From NCBI RefSeq assembly GCF_041154745.1, contig NZ_AP031573.1, positions 2,604,001-2,668,000 of the forward strand: DNA of 64,000 bases, given 5' to 3'. The notes under the pieces were generated by a model that did no database searches, was not told the origin of the DNA, and worked only from the letters and a program-made list of their open reading frames with translations. A program made the translations under genes and the position numbers. This document shows, piece after piece, positions 47,001-56,313 of this stretch (positions within the stretch are counted from its first letter, which is position 1; each line of letters starts with the position of its first letter). Origin of the DNA: Flavobacterium sp. CFS9. Its GTDB lineage: Bacteria > Bacteroidota > Bacteroidia > Flavobacteriales > Flavobacteriaceae.

Positions 47001-50000
47001 ACTTCGAACAGGGAAATGTCGAGTACATTCAGTTTTGGGTAATGGATCCTTATGTAGGGAATGGAGAAGCAGCAGTTAATAATACCGGAAAAATTTATTT
47101 CAATTTAGGAGAAATCTCAGAAGACGTTCTAAAAGACGGAAGAAAACAATACGAAAACGGATTAGGCCCGGATCAGATTATGGTGAATCCGAGACCGCTT
47201 TGGGGAGATGTTCCGGCATCGCAGTCTTTAATTTATGCCTTCGATAATAATGCCGGTAATCGTAGCAATCAGGATGTTGGTTTAGACGGTTTATCCAATG
47301 CGAAAGAAGCTTCGGTTTATACTAATTACGGAGGAGAAGAAGATCCTGCGGCCGATGATTACACCTATTATTTAAATACGAATGGAGGAGTTTTAGATCG
47401 CTATAAAAAATACAACGGTACAGACGGAAACTCTCCGGTAAGTATTGATTCTCCAAACCGTGGATCAACAACTTTACCGGACGTTGAAGATATCAACCGT
47501 GACAACACCATGAGTACCATCAATGCGTATTATGAATACAGCATCGATGTAAAACCGGGAATGCAGGTCGGACAGAATTTTGTTACGGACATTCGTGAAG
47601 TAAGCAATGTTGAATTGCCAAATGGAGGTACAACAAATGCAAGATGGATTCAGTTTAAAATTCCCGTTTCCCAGCCGCAAAATACGATCGGAAATATTAC
47701 AGATTTCAGATCGATTCGTTTCATGCGTATGTTCATGACCGGCTTTAATGATCAGATGACTGTTCGTTTTGGAGCTTTGGATTTAGTGAGAGGAGAATGG
47801 AGAAGATATACCGGTACACTTGATGCCAACGATACAAACCCGGCAGACGACGGAACAGAGTTTGATGTTGCGGCTGTAAACATTCAGGAGAATGGTACAA
47901 AGTGTCCTGTGAACTACGTGGTGCCACCGGGCGTTCGCAGAGAACAGCTGTATAACAATAATACCATTATCAATCAAAATGAGCAGGCCTTAGCGGTTAG
48001 AGTAGGCGGCTCAGGATTACAATATCAGGATTCAAGAGCTGTTTTTAAAAATGTAAGTGTAGACATGCGTCAGTACAAAAAACTGAAAATGTTTTTGCAT
48101 GCAGAATCATTGCCAAACGAAAATACATTACTTGATGATGAAATGGTAGGTTTTATCCGTTTTGGAAATGACTTTACACAAAACTTCTATCAGGTCGAGG
48201 TTCCGTTAAAAGTGACGAGAACCGGAGGGTCTTGTAGTATAAGCCCGGATCAGGTATGGATGGAAGAGAACAATATTGATCTGGCATTGGAGTTACTGAC
48301 CCGAATGAAAATTAAGGGGATGAATATCGATATTAATTCTGATAAAAGAGATATTAACGGAGTTTACTATCCGGATGATGATCTAAGTGTTAGCGGAGGT
48401 GATGGAGACAGCAGATTAAGATTAGGAATAAAAGGAAACCCTAATTTTGGTTTAGTCCGAACCTTAATGGTAGGGGTTAAGAGTAGGGCAGATCATAAAA
48501 CCATTAAAGGAGAGATTTGGTTCAACGAGCTTCGAATGGCTGACCTGGAGAACAAAGGCGGTATGGCAGCTATCTTAAATATTGATACCAATATGGCTGA
48601 TTTTGCTACCGTATCGGCTACCGGTAAAAAGAGTACTATTGGTTTTGGATCTTTAGAACAAGGAGCAAACGAAAGAAGTCGTGAAGATATTCAACAGTAC
48701 AATATTGTGACCAATTTGAATTTAGGGAAATTATTGCCACAAAGATGGGGAATCAATTTGCCGTTTAATTACGCAATTGGAGAAGAAGTTATTACACCGG
48801 AATACGATCCGTTCAATCAGGACATAAAATTAAAACAGCTGATTAGAGAAACGACCGATGAGGCAGAGAAAGAAAACATCAGAACCAGAGCTGTTGATTA
48901 CACCAAAAGAAGAAGTATCAACTTTATCGGAGTAAGAAAAGACAGAGCACCGGAGCAGAAACCGCACGTTTATGACGTGGAAAACTTTACTTTTTCGCAA
49001 TCGTACAATCAGGTGGAACGCCACGATTATGAAGTAGCAGATTATGTAGACGAGCAATCGAATAGTGCCGTGAACTATGCGTACACCTTTCAGCCAAAAG
49101 AAGTGGTTCCGTTCAAGCAGACTAAATTCATGAAGAAAAGTGAATATTGGAAATTGTTGAGTGATTTTAATTTTAATTATCTGCCTTCAAATGTTTCCTT
49201 TAATACAAATATTTTAAGACAAAGTAACCGCCAGCAATTCAGAGAAGTTGAAGTGCAGGGAATTGGTCTTGATCCGTTGTACAGACGAAACTTTGCCTTT
49301 AATTACCAGTACGGTTTTGGTTTCAATTTAACGAAATCTTTAAAAATTAACTATACAGCAGCATCCAATAACATCGTAAGGAATTTTCTAAACGATGACA
49401 ACACACCGAAACAGGATTTTAACATCTGGGACGATTATTTTGATATCGGAACACCAAATCAGCACGTACAGCAGTTAGTGTTGAATTATGATATTCCAAT
49501 TAATAAAATTCCGGTTTTAAGCTTCATCAAAGCAAATTATTCGTATACTGCCGATTATAGCTGGCAGCGTGCTTCGACAGCATTGTCTGAATATGTTGAT
49601 CCTGTTACGGGAAACATGTTTGATTTAGGAAATACTATTCAGAATGCCAATTCGAATACGTTAACGACAACGCTTAACATGAACATGCTGTACAAGTATT
49701 TAGGATTAACTCCGGGTTCCAAAACAGGAGCAAAACCTAAAGCTACTGCACCGCCAAAACCAGGGGAGAAGATTGTAAATACGGCAAAACCTGCTACCAC
49801 TAGCAGTCCGTTTTATGATGGTATGATTGGTATACTGACCAGTATAAAAAATGTTCAGGTAAATTATACCGTGAATAATGGAACCGTTTTACCGGGATAT
49901 ACCCCGGGTGTTGGTTTCTTCGGAACATCGAGACCTACTTTAGGATTTGTTTTCGGAAGTCAGGATGATATTCGTTTTGAAGCGGCAAAGAGAGGATGGC

Positions 50001-51235
50001 TAACCACTTATCAGGATTTTAATCAAAATTTTACTCAGGTAACCAATAAGCTTTTGAAAGTAACGGCAAACATCGATTTATTACCTGATCTGAAAATTGA
50101 TCTGAACATGGATCGTAATTATTCTGAAAATAATTCAGAGCAATATAATGTTGTTAAAAATAATGTGACCGGAGATTTAGATTATAAGGCTATGTCACCG
50201 TATAATTATGGAATGTTCTCTATTTCAACAGTGCTAATAAAAACAGCATTTTCGACGAGTACCGCAACAGAGTCTGCCGCATTTGATGATTTCAGAAACA
50301 ACCGTATGATTATAGCAAACCGTCTGGCAGAGGAACGTTATGGTGCAGGAGCGCCGATCCCGAGATACGGTGATGCAAATAATCCAATTCCGGCTCCAAC
50401 AGATCCAAACTATAAAGTATATACAGCAAATGAAGGCTATCCGATAGGATTTACCAAAAGTAACCAGGCCGTTTTGTTGCCTGCATTTTTAGCAGCTTAT
50501 ACAGGAAGTAATGCATCGAGCAGTTCAACAGATATTTTCAGAAGTTTTCCAATTCCGAACTGGAGTATTAAGTACAACGGTTTAATGCGTTATAAATATT
50601 TTAAAGATAAATTCAAGCGTTTTTCTTTACAGCATAATTACAGAGCATCATATACCATCAACCAGTTCAGATCGAATTTTGACTATATAGAGAAACCTAA
50701 CGGACAGGACGTGAATACTAATTTCTTTAACAAAACGATCATGTCTAATATCAATCTTGTAGAGCAATTCAGTCCGTTAATCCGAATGGATTTTGAATTG
50801 AAAAGCTCACTACGTGTATTGACAGAGATTAAAAAAGACAGAGCTTTGTCTATGAGTTTTGACAATAATTTGCTGACCGAAGTAAAAGGAATGGAATATG
50901 TGGTAGGTCTTGGCTATCGTTTTAAAGATGTAATTTTCTCTTCAAGACTTGCTGATTCGCCAACGGGAATCATAAAAAGTGATATCAATATTAAGGCCGA
51001 CTTCTCGTATCGAAATAATGAAACCTTAGTGCGTTATTTAGATTATGATAACAATCAATTGGCAGCAGGACAAAATATATGGTCGTTAAAACTTACGGCA
51101 GATTATGCTTTCAGTAAAAACCTGACAGCGATATTCTATTACGATCATTCGTTCTCAAAAGCTGTAATCTCGACAGCATTTCCTTTAACCAATATTAGAT
51201 CAGGATTTACACTTAGATATAATTTTGGGAATTAA
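44012..51235 (+). CDS. sprA: SprA, T9SS outer-membrane translocon channel
   Basis: A 2407-residue protein with a signal peptide ending VLRAQ (residues 1-20). SprA (Sov in Porphyromonas) forms the very large 36-strand beta-barrel through which T9SS cargo crosses the outer membrane, and it is required for gliding in F. johnsoniae. The sequence shows many beta-hairpin stretches, FDFDQRISMSLLGKVGTRL and related early barrel strands, and a final strand ending RSGFTLRYNFGN. Length agrees with the family. ruvA upstream and gcvH downstream match the order I recall from F. johnsoniae. The two giant proteins in this window are likely among its cargo. Confidence 0.95.
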   Translation: MRKICIFLLFLFCGNVLRAQVNPTVQDTTKTQFSVGKVELGNPPSILSAYRYDPITDRYIYTSSVDGFNINYPIVLTPKEYEDLVLKESRRDYFRKKSDAIDGKKSGSEAAKKNLLPRYYINSGLFESIFGSNTIDVKPTGSVEMDLGIRYTKQDNPAFSPRNRSSLTFDFDQRISMSLLGKVGTRLEVNANYDTQSTFAFQNLFKLAYTPSEDDIVQKVEVGNVSMPLNSTLIRGAQSLFGVKTVLQFGKTTVTGVFSEQKSQTKSIVAEGGGTVQNFDLYALDYDNDRHFFLSQYFRNKYDASLKSYPFIDSRVQVTRIEVWVTNKQNRVATNNNNLRNIIALQDLGEGQVTGVPDNQVVVISNPVGFFNNPIDTPTNNTNNKYDPATIGKPGAYLNSNIREIVTAKSGFNNANTSEGTDYSVLENARKLTANEFTFNPQLGYISLQQRLANDEILAVAFEYTVGGKVYQVGEFGSDGVDGTVVTGNNNANKAIITQSLVLKMLKSNLTNVQNPVWNLMMKNVYQIPQAYQIKQDDFRLNILYTDPSPINYISPVPGTTFPANPTPDNKVELTPLLNVFNLDRLNYNNDPQAGGDGFFDYIPGITVDVQNARIIFTTKEPFGELLFKKLQNTGSGENYDDPTTYNANQKRYVFRNMYRNTQSGALQDSDKNKFLLRGKYKSSGSNGIPIGAFNVPQGSVVVMAAGRRLVEGIDYSVDYQLGRVQILDPSLQASNTPIEVSLENNSIFGQQTRRFIGFNIEHKISDKFVVGGTYLKMNERPFTQKSSYGQESVNNTIFGVNGNYSTEVPFFTRLVNKLPNIDTDVPSNLSIRGEVAFLKPDAPKASDFEGEATIYVDDFEGSQSTIDMRSAYAWSLASTPFINSLNDNTFNADSNTLEYGFKRAKLAWYTIDPVFYASKPSGISNDDLSLNTTRRIYSRELYPNTDIAQGQIQVVNTLDLTYYPSSRGPYNNNPNFGAGPASSNFGGIMRALNSTNFEQGNVEYIQFWVMDPYVGNGEAAVNNTGKIYFNLGEISEDVLKDGRKQYENGLGPDQIMVNPRPLWGDVPASQSLIYAFDNNAGNRSNQDVGLDGLSNAKEASVYTNYGGEEDPAADDYTYYLNTNGGVLDRYKKYNGTDGNSPVSIDSPNRGSTTLPDVEDINRDNTMSTINAYYEYSIDVKPGMQVGQNFVTDIREVSNVELPNGGTTNARWIQFKIPVSQPQNTIGNITDFRSIRFMRMFMTGFNDQMTVRFGALDLVRGEWRRYTGTLDANDTNPADDGTEFDVAAVNIQENGTKCPVNYVVPPGVRREQLYNNNTIINQNEQALAVRVGGSGLQYQDSRAVFKNVSVDMRQYKKLKMFLHAESLPNENTLLDDEMVGFIRFGNDFTQNFYQVEVPLKVTRTGGSCSISPDQVWMEENNIDLALELLTRMKIKGMNIDINSDKRDINGVYYPDDDLSVSGGDGDSRLRLGIKGNPNFGLVRTLMVGVKSRADHKTIKGEIWFNELRMADLENKGGMAAILNIDTNMADFATVSATGKKSTIGFGSLEQGANERSREDIQQYNIVTNLNLGKLLPQRWGINLPFNYAIGEEVITPEYDPFNQDIKLKQLIRETTDEAEKENIRTRAVDYTKRRSINFIGVRKDRAPEQKPHVYDVENFTFSQSYNQVERHDYEVADYVDEQSNSAVNYAYTFQPKEVVPFKQTKFMKKSEYWKLLSDFNFNYLPSNVSFNTNILRQSNRQQFREVEVQGIGLDPLYRRNFAFNYQYGFGFNLTKSLKINYTAASNNIVRNFLNDDNTPKQDFNIWDDYFDIGTPNQHVQQLVLNYDIPINKIPVLSFIKANYSYTADYSWQRASTALSEYVDPVTGNMFDLGNTIQNANSNTLTTTLNMNMLYKYLGLTPGSKTGAKPKATAPPKPGEKIVNTAKPATTSSPFYDGMIGILTSIKNVQVNYTVNNGTVLPGYTPGVGFFGTSRPTLGFVFGSQDDIRFEAAKRGWLTTYQDFNQNFTQVTNKLLKVTANIDLLPDLKIDLNMDRNYSENNSEQYNVVKNNVTGDLDYKAMSPYNYGMFSISTVLIKTAFSTSTATESAAFDDFRNNRMIIANRLAEERYGAGAPIPRYGDANNPIPAPTDPNYKVYTANEGYPIGFTKSNQAVLLPAFLAAYTGSNASSSSTDIFRSFPIPNWSIKYNGLMRYKYFKDKFKRFSLQHNYRASYTINQFRSNFDYIEKPNGQDVNTNFFNKTIMSNINLVEQFSPLIRMDFELKSSLRVLTEIKKDRALSMSFDNNLLTEVKGMEYVVGLGYRFKDVIFSSRLADSPTGIIKSDINIKADFSYRNNETLVRYLDYDNNQLAAGQNIWSLKLTADYAFSKNLTAIFYYDHSFSKAVISTAFPLTNIRSGFTLRYNFGN

Positions 51236-51272
51236 TTTTTAATTTCTAAAGAGGATTTTATTAGAAGATTAT

Positions 51273-51280
51273 TACATTTG
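51273..51280 (+). promoter_or_regulatory. putative -7 element of gcvH (TACATTTG)
   Basis: TACATTTG fits TAnnTTTG and lies 43 bases upstream of ATG 51324, after the sprA stop. The -33 element is not evident. Confidence 0.45.
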
Positions 51281-51323
51281 TGCCTCAATTATTAAACTAT
51301 CAATTTTCAAACACACAACTATT

Positions 51324-51704
51324 ATGAGCATACCAGCAAATTTAAAGTACACAAAAGATCACGAATGGGTTAGCATCGAAGGAGATGTTGCAACAGTAGG
51401 AATTACTCATTTTGCACAAAAAGAGTTAGGAGATATCGTGTATGTTGAAGTAGAAACTTTAGATCAAAAACTTGAGAGAGATGAGGTTTTTGGAACAGTT
51501 GAAGCTGTAAAAACAGTTTCAGATTTGTTTTTACCATTAACAGGAGAAATCATTGCCTTCAATGAAAACCTTGAAAGCGAGCCTGAAACTGTGAATTCTG
51601 ATCCTTATGGAGACGGATGGATGATTAAAGTTAAAATTGCTGATGCATCAGAAATTGATTCATTATTGTCTGCTGACGCTTATAAAGAACTTATAGGTGC
51701 CTAA
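51324..51704 (+). CDS. gcvH: glycine cleavage system H protein
   Basis: A 126-residue lipoyl carrier of the glycine cleavage complex, shuttling the aminomethyl group between the P, T and L proteins. The lipoylated lysine is K63 in the motif [11 protein letters not shown]. The conserved YTKDHEWV start and the [11 protein letters not shown] segment are present. Length is normal. The stop overlaps the GTG start of the next gene by eight bases. No other gcv genes are nearby. Confidence 0.97.
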   Translation: MSIPANLKYTKDHEWVSIEGDVATVGITHFAQKELGDIVYVEVETLDQKLERDEVFGTVEAVKTVSDLFLPLTGEIIAFNENLESEPETVNSDPYGDGWMIKVKIADASEIDSLLSADAYKELIGA

Positions 51705-52080
51705 ACAATTGCTCTTAATCTGGGCAATTATCTGCTCAGGAATTATTACCTATTTTTGTTTAACAGATTCCAGTAATATTCCGGCGGTCAATTTTCCGAG
51801 TATAGATAAGATTGTCCATTTTTGTTTTCATTTTGGATTTACAATTTCCTGGATTTTGTTTTTCAAAAAAGAGCTGAAAGGGAAAGCACCAGACGATTAC
51901 AAAGCCTATTTAATTTCATTTATATTTTCTGTTTTTTTCGGAATTACAATCGAAATTCTGCAAAGTGTTTTAACGGTTACACGAGCATCAGATGTAACAG
52001 ATGTTTTAGCCAATGCACTTGGAGCTATTTTTGGCATCTTTGCCGCTATAGTTTTTAAAAAACAAATCGATAGAATTTAA
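51697..52080 (+). CDS. VanZ family membrane protein
   Basis: A 127-residue protein with about four membrane helices. It has features of the VanZ-like family: an acidic [18 protein letters not shown] segment after helix 1, and an [10 protein letters not shown] ... [14 protein letters not shown] stretch. The start is GTG 51697, overlapping gcvH by eight bases and giving translational coupling. The function of VanZ-like proteins outside vancomycin-group clusters is unknown; there are no vancomycin-resistance genes here. It ends at a strong terminator. Confidence 0.85.
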   Translation: MPKQLLLIWAIICSGIITYFCLTDSSNIPAVNFPSIDKIVHFCFHFGFTISWILFFKKELKGKAPDDYKAYLISFIFSVFFGITIEILQSVLTVTRASDVTDVLANALGAIFGIFAAIVFKKQIDRI

Positions 52081-52086
52081 AAATAT

Positions 52087-52111
52087 AAAACCCACTTCGG
52101 TGGGTTTTTTT
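52087..52111 (+). terminator. intrinsic terminator after the VanZ gene
   Basis: A perfect stem AAAACCCAC / GTGGGTTTT with a TTCG tetraloop (52087-52108) and a T run. Confidence 0.93.
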
Positions 52112-52303
52112 GTGGTTTGATCTTAAAGAGGTCAGATTTTTGAATAACGATTTCTAATTTCAGATGTTTAACACTGTATAAAATCGACAATTGAAGTGTT
52201 AAGCGGGATTAGATCAAAAATCAGCAATCGTTAATCTTCATTCAAAAATCATATAATTTAATGATTGCTCTGTCATATTGTTTTAAAATAAACCTTTGTC
52301 GAC

Positions 52304-52337
52304 TTTGTATTTCATTCTAATTTTAAATGTATTTTTG
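52304..52337 (+). promoter_or_regulatory. putative promoter of deoC-remB
   Basis: TTTG at 52304-52307 and TATTTTTG at 52330-52337 are 22 bases apart, close to the Bacteroidota spacing; the leader would be about 20 bases. The rest of the 52112-52303 gap is AT-rich and shows nothing else. Confidence 0.5.
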
Positions 52338-52363
52338 CAGAATTCTCAGAACACGCACAAATC

Positions 52364-53107
52364 ATGAATGTTAAGCAATATCTAGACTCTACTTATTTAA
52401 AAACAGCCTCTCAGGCAGGACTTTCGGAAGCAGAAAATACCCTTGTGGTTAAAAATGCTATTGGAGAGGCAATTCGTGAAGGTTTTAAGTTAATCATGAT
52501 TCGGCCGGAACATGTGGTTTTGGCAAAAGAAATGATTCATAAAGCCAATTCGACTTTGCTGATAGGTACTGTTATTGACTTTCCTGAGGGAGACTCAGAT
52601 TTAGAGTCTAAATTAAAAGAAGCCAACAAAGCAATAGAAGACGAAGCAGATGATCTGGATTTTGTTTGCAATTATAAAGCATTCAAAGAAGGTGATGTTG
52701 ATCTGGTTAAACAGGAGGTTTTAATGGGAACACAAATTGGTCTTGCAAACAATAAAACAGTAAAATGGATTATTGAAGTTGCCGCTTTAAATGATACCCA
52801 AATAATTCAGCTTTCGGCATTGATCAAAAATGTAGTAATATCTCATTTTAAAGAAGAAAACTACAGTTCAGTTTTCGTGAAATCGTCCACAGGATTTTAT
52901 AAAACCGAAAACGATTTGCCAAACGGAGCGACCCTTCCAACAATTATAATGATGTTAGAAAATGCTTCGCCTTTGCCTGTTAAAGCTGCCGGAGGAGTTC
53001 GGTCTTATCAGGATGCGATAGAAATGATTCGCTTAGGTGTAAAACGAATCGGAACCTCTGCTGCAAAAACAATTGCGGATGGAGGGAACACCCCAAATCA
53101 ATATTAA
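52364..53107 (+). CDS. deoC: deoxyribose-phosphate aldolase
   Basis: A 247-residue class I aldolase that splits 2-deoxyribose-5-phosphate into glyceraldehyde-3-phosphate and acetaldehyde in deoxynucleoside breakdown. The Schiff-base lysine is K173 in the motif FVKSSTGF; the early YLDSTYLK and the AAGGVRSYQDA phosphate-binding segment are present. Length fits the family. It lies 18 bases before the remB gene, with which it is probably co-transcribed. Confidence 0.96.
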   Translation: MNVKQYLDSTYLKTASQAGLSEAENTLVVKNAIGEAIREGFKLIMIRPEHVVLAKEMIHKANSTLLIGTVIDFPEGDSDLESKLKEANKAIEDEADDLDFVCNYKAFKEGDVDLVKQEVLMGTQIGLANNKTVKWIIEVAALNDTQIIQLSALIKNVVISHFKEENYSSVFVKSSTGFYKTENDLPNGATLPTIIMMLENASPLPVKAAGGVRSYQDAIEMIRLGVKRIGTSAAKTIADGGNTPNQY

Positions 53108-53125
53108 ACAAAAACCTAAATTTAC

Positions 53126-55249
53126 GTGAATAAGATTGCCCTGTCTTTAATTTTAACCTTAACCGCTTTGTTTTCCTTTTCGCAGGAAAGTAACAATACT
53201 TCAATCAAACCTGGTTTTACTGCAGAACAGTTTCCGGTTTTTCCCAACTGTGAAAACCTTCAATCCAAACAACTCGAAAATTGTTTTTATAAAGAAGTGC
53301 AGGATTTTGTATTTCAAAATTATCAGGTACCCGAAAATTTAAAACAGGCTAACTACAAAGGAGAAGTAAAAGTATTGTTCGAAGTAGATGCGAATGGCGA
53401 GTTTAAAGTAATTTATGTAAATGCGTTAAATGATGCTTTATCAGAAGAAGCTAAACGCGTTTTTAAGAAGTTTCCAAAAATAAAACCATCAACCTATAAT
53501 GGAAAACCAACTTATTCTAAGTACACAATTTCAATAGATATCCCATTAAAAAGTGCCGATCAGATTGCTCAGGAAGCGCTGGCTGCTGCTCAAATTTTAA
53601 AACCTGTCGAGAAACCAATGACAGAACTGGACAGTATTGTATATAAAAAATACAACAATCCGGAATTTGAAAGTCATTTGAATATTCCATTTTCACACAG
53701 TTATTATGCACAGTTTGATAAAGCAATGAATCAGGTGGGAAGTAATAATCATACCGCATCAAAGCCTTATACTTATGCAGAAGTTTCAAAATACTACAAT
53801 TTAAAAGCGGTAAATCAGTCTCTTCAAAAAAATGTTTCGACCTGGTTGGGGAGAAAATTCTGGAATGAAAATATGGTTCAGATCCAGGGAGAAGATTATT
53901 GGCTGTCATTAAATCCTATTGTGGATTTGCAAATGGGAAAAGCCTCAGATCTGGATGCTTCCTATACCTACGTAAATACAAGGGCCTTAAATTTCAGAGG
54001 GGGATTAGGAAAACAAATCAATTTTACCACAACTATTTTTGAAAGTCAGGGACGATTTGCAGGGTATTACAATGATTATTCCGAGACATTAAAGCCATCA
54101 GGAGGAAATCCGGCCATAATTCCGGGAATGGGAATTGCGAAACGATTCAAAACGGATTCTTATGATTTTCCTTTGGCAGAAGCCAATATAACTTATGCGC
54201 CAAGTAAATTTTTTGATCTGCAATTGGGCTATGGAAGGAATTTTATTGGTGATGGATACCGCTCGTTATTGGAAGGCGACGGAGCAAGTCCGTACCCATA
54301 TTTTAAAATCAATACCACCTTTTGGAAAATAAAGTATACCAATACGTATATGTGGCTCAAAGATGTCCGTCCGGATGTAACCTTGGAGAAAACCTATGCT
54401 ACAAAATTCATGGCCAATCATTATTTAAGCTGGAACGTATCTAACAAACTGAACTTAGGCTTTTTTGAATCGGTAGTCTGGACAGATAATAACAACAGAG
54501 GTTTTGATATTAACTTTGTGAATCCGATCATTTTCTATCGTTCTGTCGAGTTTGCATCGTCATCAAGAAGTGGAAATGCGCTTTTAGGAGTAACGTCTAA
54601 GTACAAGTGGAGCAATAATGTTAATTTGTATGCACAGTTTTTACTGGATGAATTCTCATTGGGAGATGTGAAAAGTGGGGACGGCAGCTGGAAAAATAAA
54701 TTTGGATACCAATTGGGAGCAAAATATTTCAATGCTTTTGAAGTAAAAGATTTGTTATTGCAGCTGGAATACAATCATGTGCGTCCGTATGTGTATGCGC
54801 ACAGTGCGGTGATTACGAATTATGGGCACAACAATCAAAGTATTGGGCACCAATGGGGAGGAAATTTTTCGGAACTGGTTGCAATCGGACGTTATCATAA
54901 AGGACGTTATTTTGCTGATGCGAAATTTACCGTTGGAAAAAGAGGCTTAGACTTTGATACCGCTGAAGATGGGTTTAATTACGGAAGTAATATTTATAAA
55001 AATTACGATGATAAACGTCCGTATGATAAAGGTGTAAAAGTAGGGCAGGGAAATAAAACAAATGTCTTTATAGCTGATATACAAGGAGGTTACTTGATCA
55101 ATCCGATGACGAATCTGAAGCTGTTTGGAAGTTTTTTATATCGAAATTTTGATCCTTCGAAAAATACATCAGCAACTTTTAAGCAAAGCACGACCTGGTT
55201 TTCTATTGGATTCCGTTCCGATATCTTCAATTGGTATTTTGATTATTAG
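53126..55249 (+). CDS. remB: gliding motility protein RemB
   Basis: A 707-residue secreted or outer-membrane protein with a signal peptide ending FSFSQ. The N-terminal part (about 35-150) has a TonB C-terminal-like fold (VFPNCEN ... YKGEVKVLFEVDANGEF ... YTISIDIPL). The long remainder (about 230-707) has the alternating aromatic strands of an outer-membrane barrel and ends SIGFRSDIFNWYFDY. I assign RemB from overall resemblance and from the sprA-gcvH-vanZ-deoC-remB order known in F. johnsoniae. RemB is needed for normal colony spreading, but its mechanism is unknown. The start is GTG 53126; no ATG is nearby upstream in frame. Confidence 0.82.
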   Translation: MNKIALSLILTLTALFSFSQESNNTSIKPGFTAEQFPVFPNCENLQSKQLENCFYKEVQDFVFQNYQVPENLKQANYKGEVKVLFEVDANGEFKVIYVNALNDALSEEAKRVFKKFPKIKPSTYNGKPTYSKYTISIDIPLKSADQIAQEALAAAQILKPVEKPMTELDSIVYKKYNNPEFESHLNIPFSHSYYAQFDKAMNQVGSNNHTASKPYTYAEVSKYYNLKAVNQSLQKNVSTWLGRKFWNENMVQIQGEDYWLSLNPIVDLQMGKASDLDASYTYVNTRALNFRGGLGKQINFTTTIFESQGRFAGYYNDYSETLKPSGGNPAIIPGMGIAKRFKTDSYDFPLAEANITYAPSKFFDLQLGYGRNFIGDGYRSLLEGDGASPYPYFKINTTFWKIKYTNTYMWLKDVRPDVTLEKTYATKFMANHYLSWNVSNKLNLGFFESVVWTDNNNRGFDINFVNPIIFYRSVEFASSSRSGNALLGVTSKYKWSNNVNLYAQFLLDEFSLGDVKSGDGSWKNKFGYQLGAKYFNAFEVKDLLLQLEYNHVRPYVYAHSAVITNYGHNNQSIGHQWGGNFSELVAIGRYHKGRYFADAKFTVGKRGLDFDTAEDGFNYGSNIYKNYDDKRPYDKGVKVGQGNKTNVFIADIQGGYLINPMTNLKLFGSFLYRNFDPSKNTSATFKQSTTWFSIGFRSDIFNWYFDY

Positions 55250-55365
55250 TATTTTTAATAAGATTTTTTGATATAATACTGTTAAAGATTTGCAAGTCCT
55301 TATTTTGTAAAGGTTTTATTGAAAAAAATCTAATTTTATAGGTCTAAATTCTACAATCTAATTTG

Positions 55366-55373
55366 TACATTTG
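55366..55373 (+). promoter_or_regulatory. putative -7 element of the cytochrome oxidase assembly cluster (TACATTTG)
   Basis: TACATTTG fits TAnnTTTG and lies 35 bases upstream of the cyoE start, in a gap after remB that holds no other gene. Confidence 0.45.
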
Positions 55374-55408
55374 CACCACTCAAAAAAAACATACAAATAA
55401 TTACTGTA

Positions 55409-56311
55409 TTGAACGCGACTAAAAATACATTTTCACTAAAATCAATATTTACCGATTTCAAAGAGATAACCAAAGCTGGTTTAGCAATCAGTGTATTGTT
55501 CTCTTCCGTAGCCGGATATTTATTGGGAGTTAATGAGGAACATCCTTTTGAATGGAGTGTTTTGGCAGTTTTGGCAATCGGTGGCTATTGCATGGTTGGA
55601 GCTTCAAATGCATTTAATCAGGTGATTGAAAAAGATATCGATGCTTTGATGGACCGAACCAAAAATCGACCGGTTCCTTCAGGACGCATGTCTCCCAAAA
55701 TGGCTTTGTTTGTAGCAAGTTTGCTTACTATTATTGGTATTGCCCTGCTTTACACGATAAATGCTAAGTCGGCCATGTTTGCCGCAATCTCCATATTCTT
55801 ATACACCAGTATTTATACCCCTTTGAAAACGGTAACTTCATTGTCTGTTTTTGTGGGTGCTTTTCCTGGCGCAATTCCTTTCATGTTAGGCTGGGTTGCC
55901 GCTACAGGAGAATTTGGTATAGAAGCCGGAACACTGTTTTTGATTCAGTTTTTCTGGCAATTTCCTCACTTTTGGGCAATTGGCTGGTTTTTGTATGAAG
56001 ATTATGAGAAGGCTGGAATTTTCATGTTGCCAACCGGAAAAAAAGATAAAGGAACCGCTTTGCAGGTTATTTTATATACAGTTTGGCTGATTGTTGCTTC
56101 GTTACTACCCGTTTTAGGATATACAGGGCAATTGTTTATTTCGCCAATAGCAGCAATTTTAGTGTTTTTGTTAGGTTTGTGGATGTTGTTTTATGCAGTA
56201 CGTCTGTATCAGTTAAGAACACCAAAAGCAGCAAGAACTTTAATGCTGGTAAGTGTTTCGTATATCTCGTTGCTGCAAATCGTATTTATAGTAGATAAAT
56301 TTTTAAGATAG
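55409..56311 (+). CDS. cyoE: protoheme IX farnesyltransferase (heme O synthase)
   Basis: A 300-residue UbiA-superfamily membrane prenyltransferase that farnesylates heme B to heme O for heme-copper oxidases. The Asp-rich site NAFNQVIEKDIDALMDRT and the second loop PLKTVTSLSVFVGAFPGA are visible among about nine membrane helices. The start is TTG 55409: an in-frame stop lies upstream and no ATG occurs near the family's N-terminus. It opens a cytochrome oxidase cluster; subunits I and II are not in the window. Confidence 0.95.
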   Translation: MNATKNTFSLKSIFTDFKEITKAGLAISVLFSSVAGYLLGVNEEHPFEWSVLAVLAIGGYCMVGASNAFNQVIEKDIDALMDRTKNRPVPSGRMSPKMALFVASLLTIIGIALLYTINAKSAMFAAISIFLYTSIYTPLKTVTSLSVFVGAFPGAIPFMLGWVAATGEFGIEAGTLFLIQFFWQFPHFWAIGWFLYEDYEKAGIFMLPTGKKDKGTALQVILYTVWLIVASLLPVLGYTGQLFISPIAAILVFLLGLWMLFYAVRLYQLRTPKAARTLMLVSVSYISLLQIVFIVDKFLR

Positions 56312-56313
56312 TT

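Noticed and set aside
51697..52080. Glycopeptide-resistance locus because of the VanZ name
   Set aside because: No vanHAX or vanRS genes are near; VanZ-like proteins are widespread and the gene is in a conserved housekeeping order.
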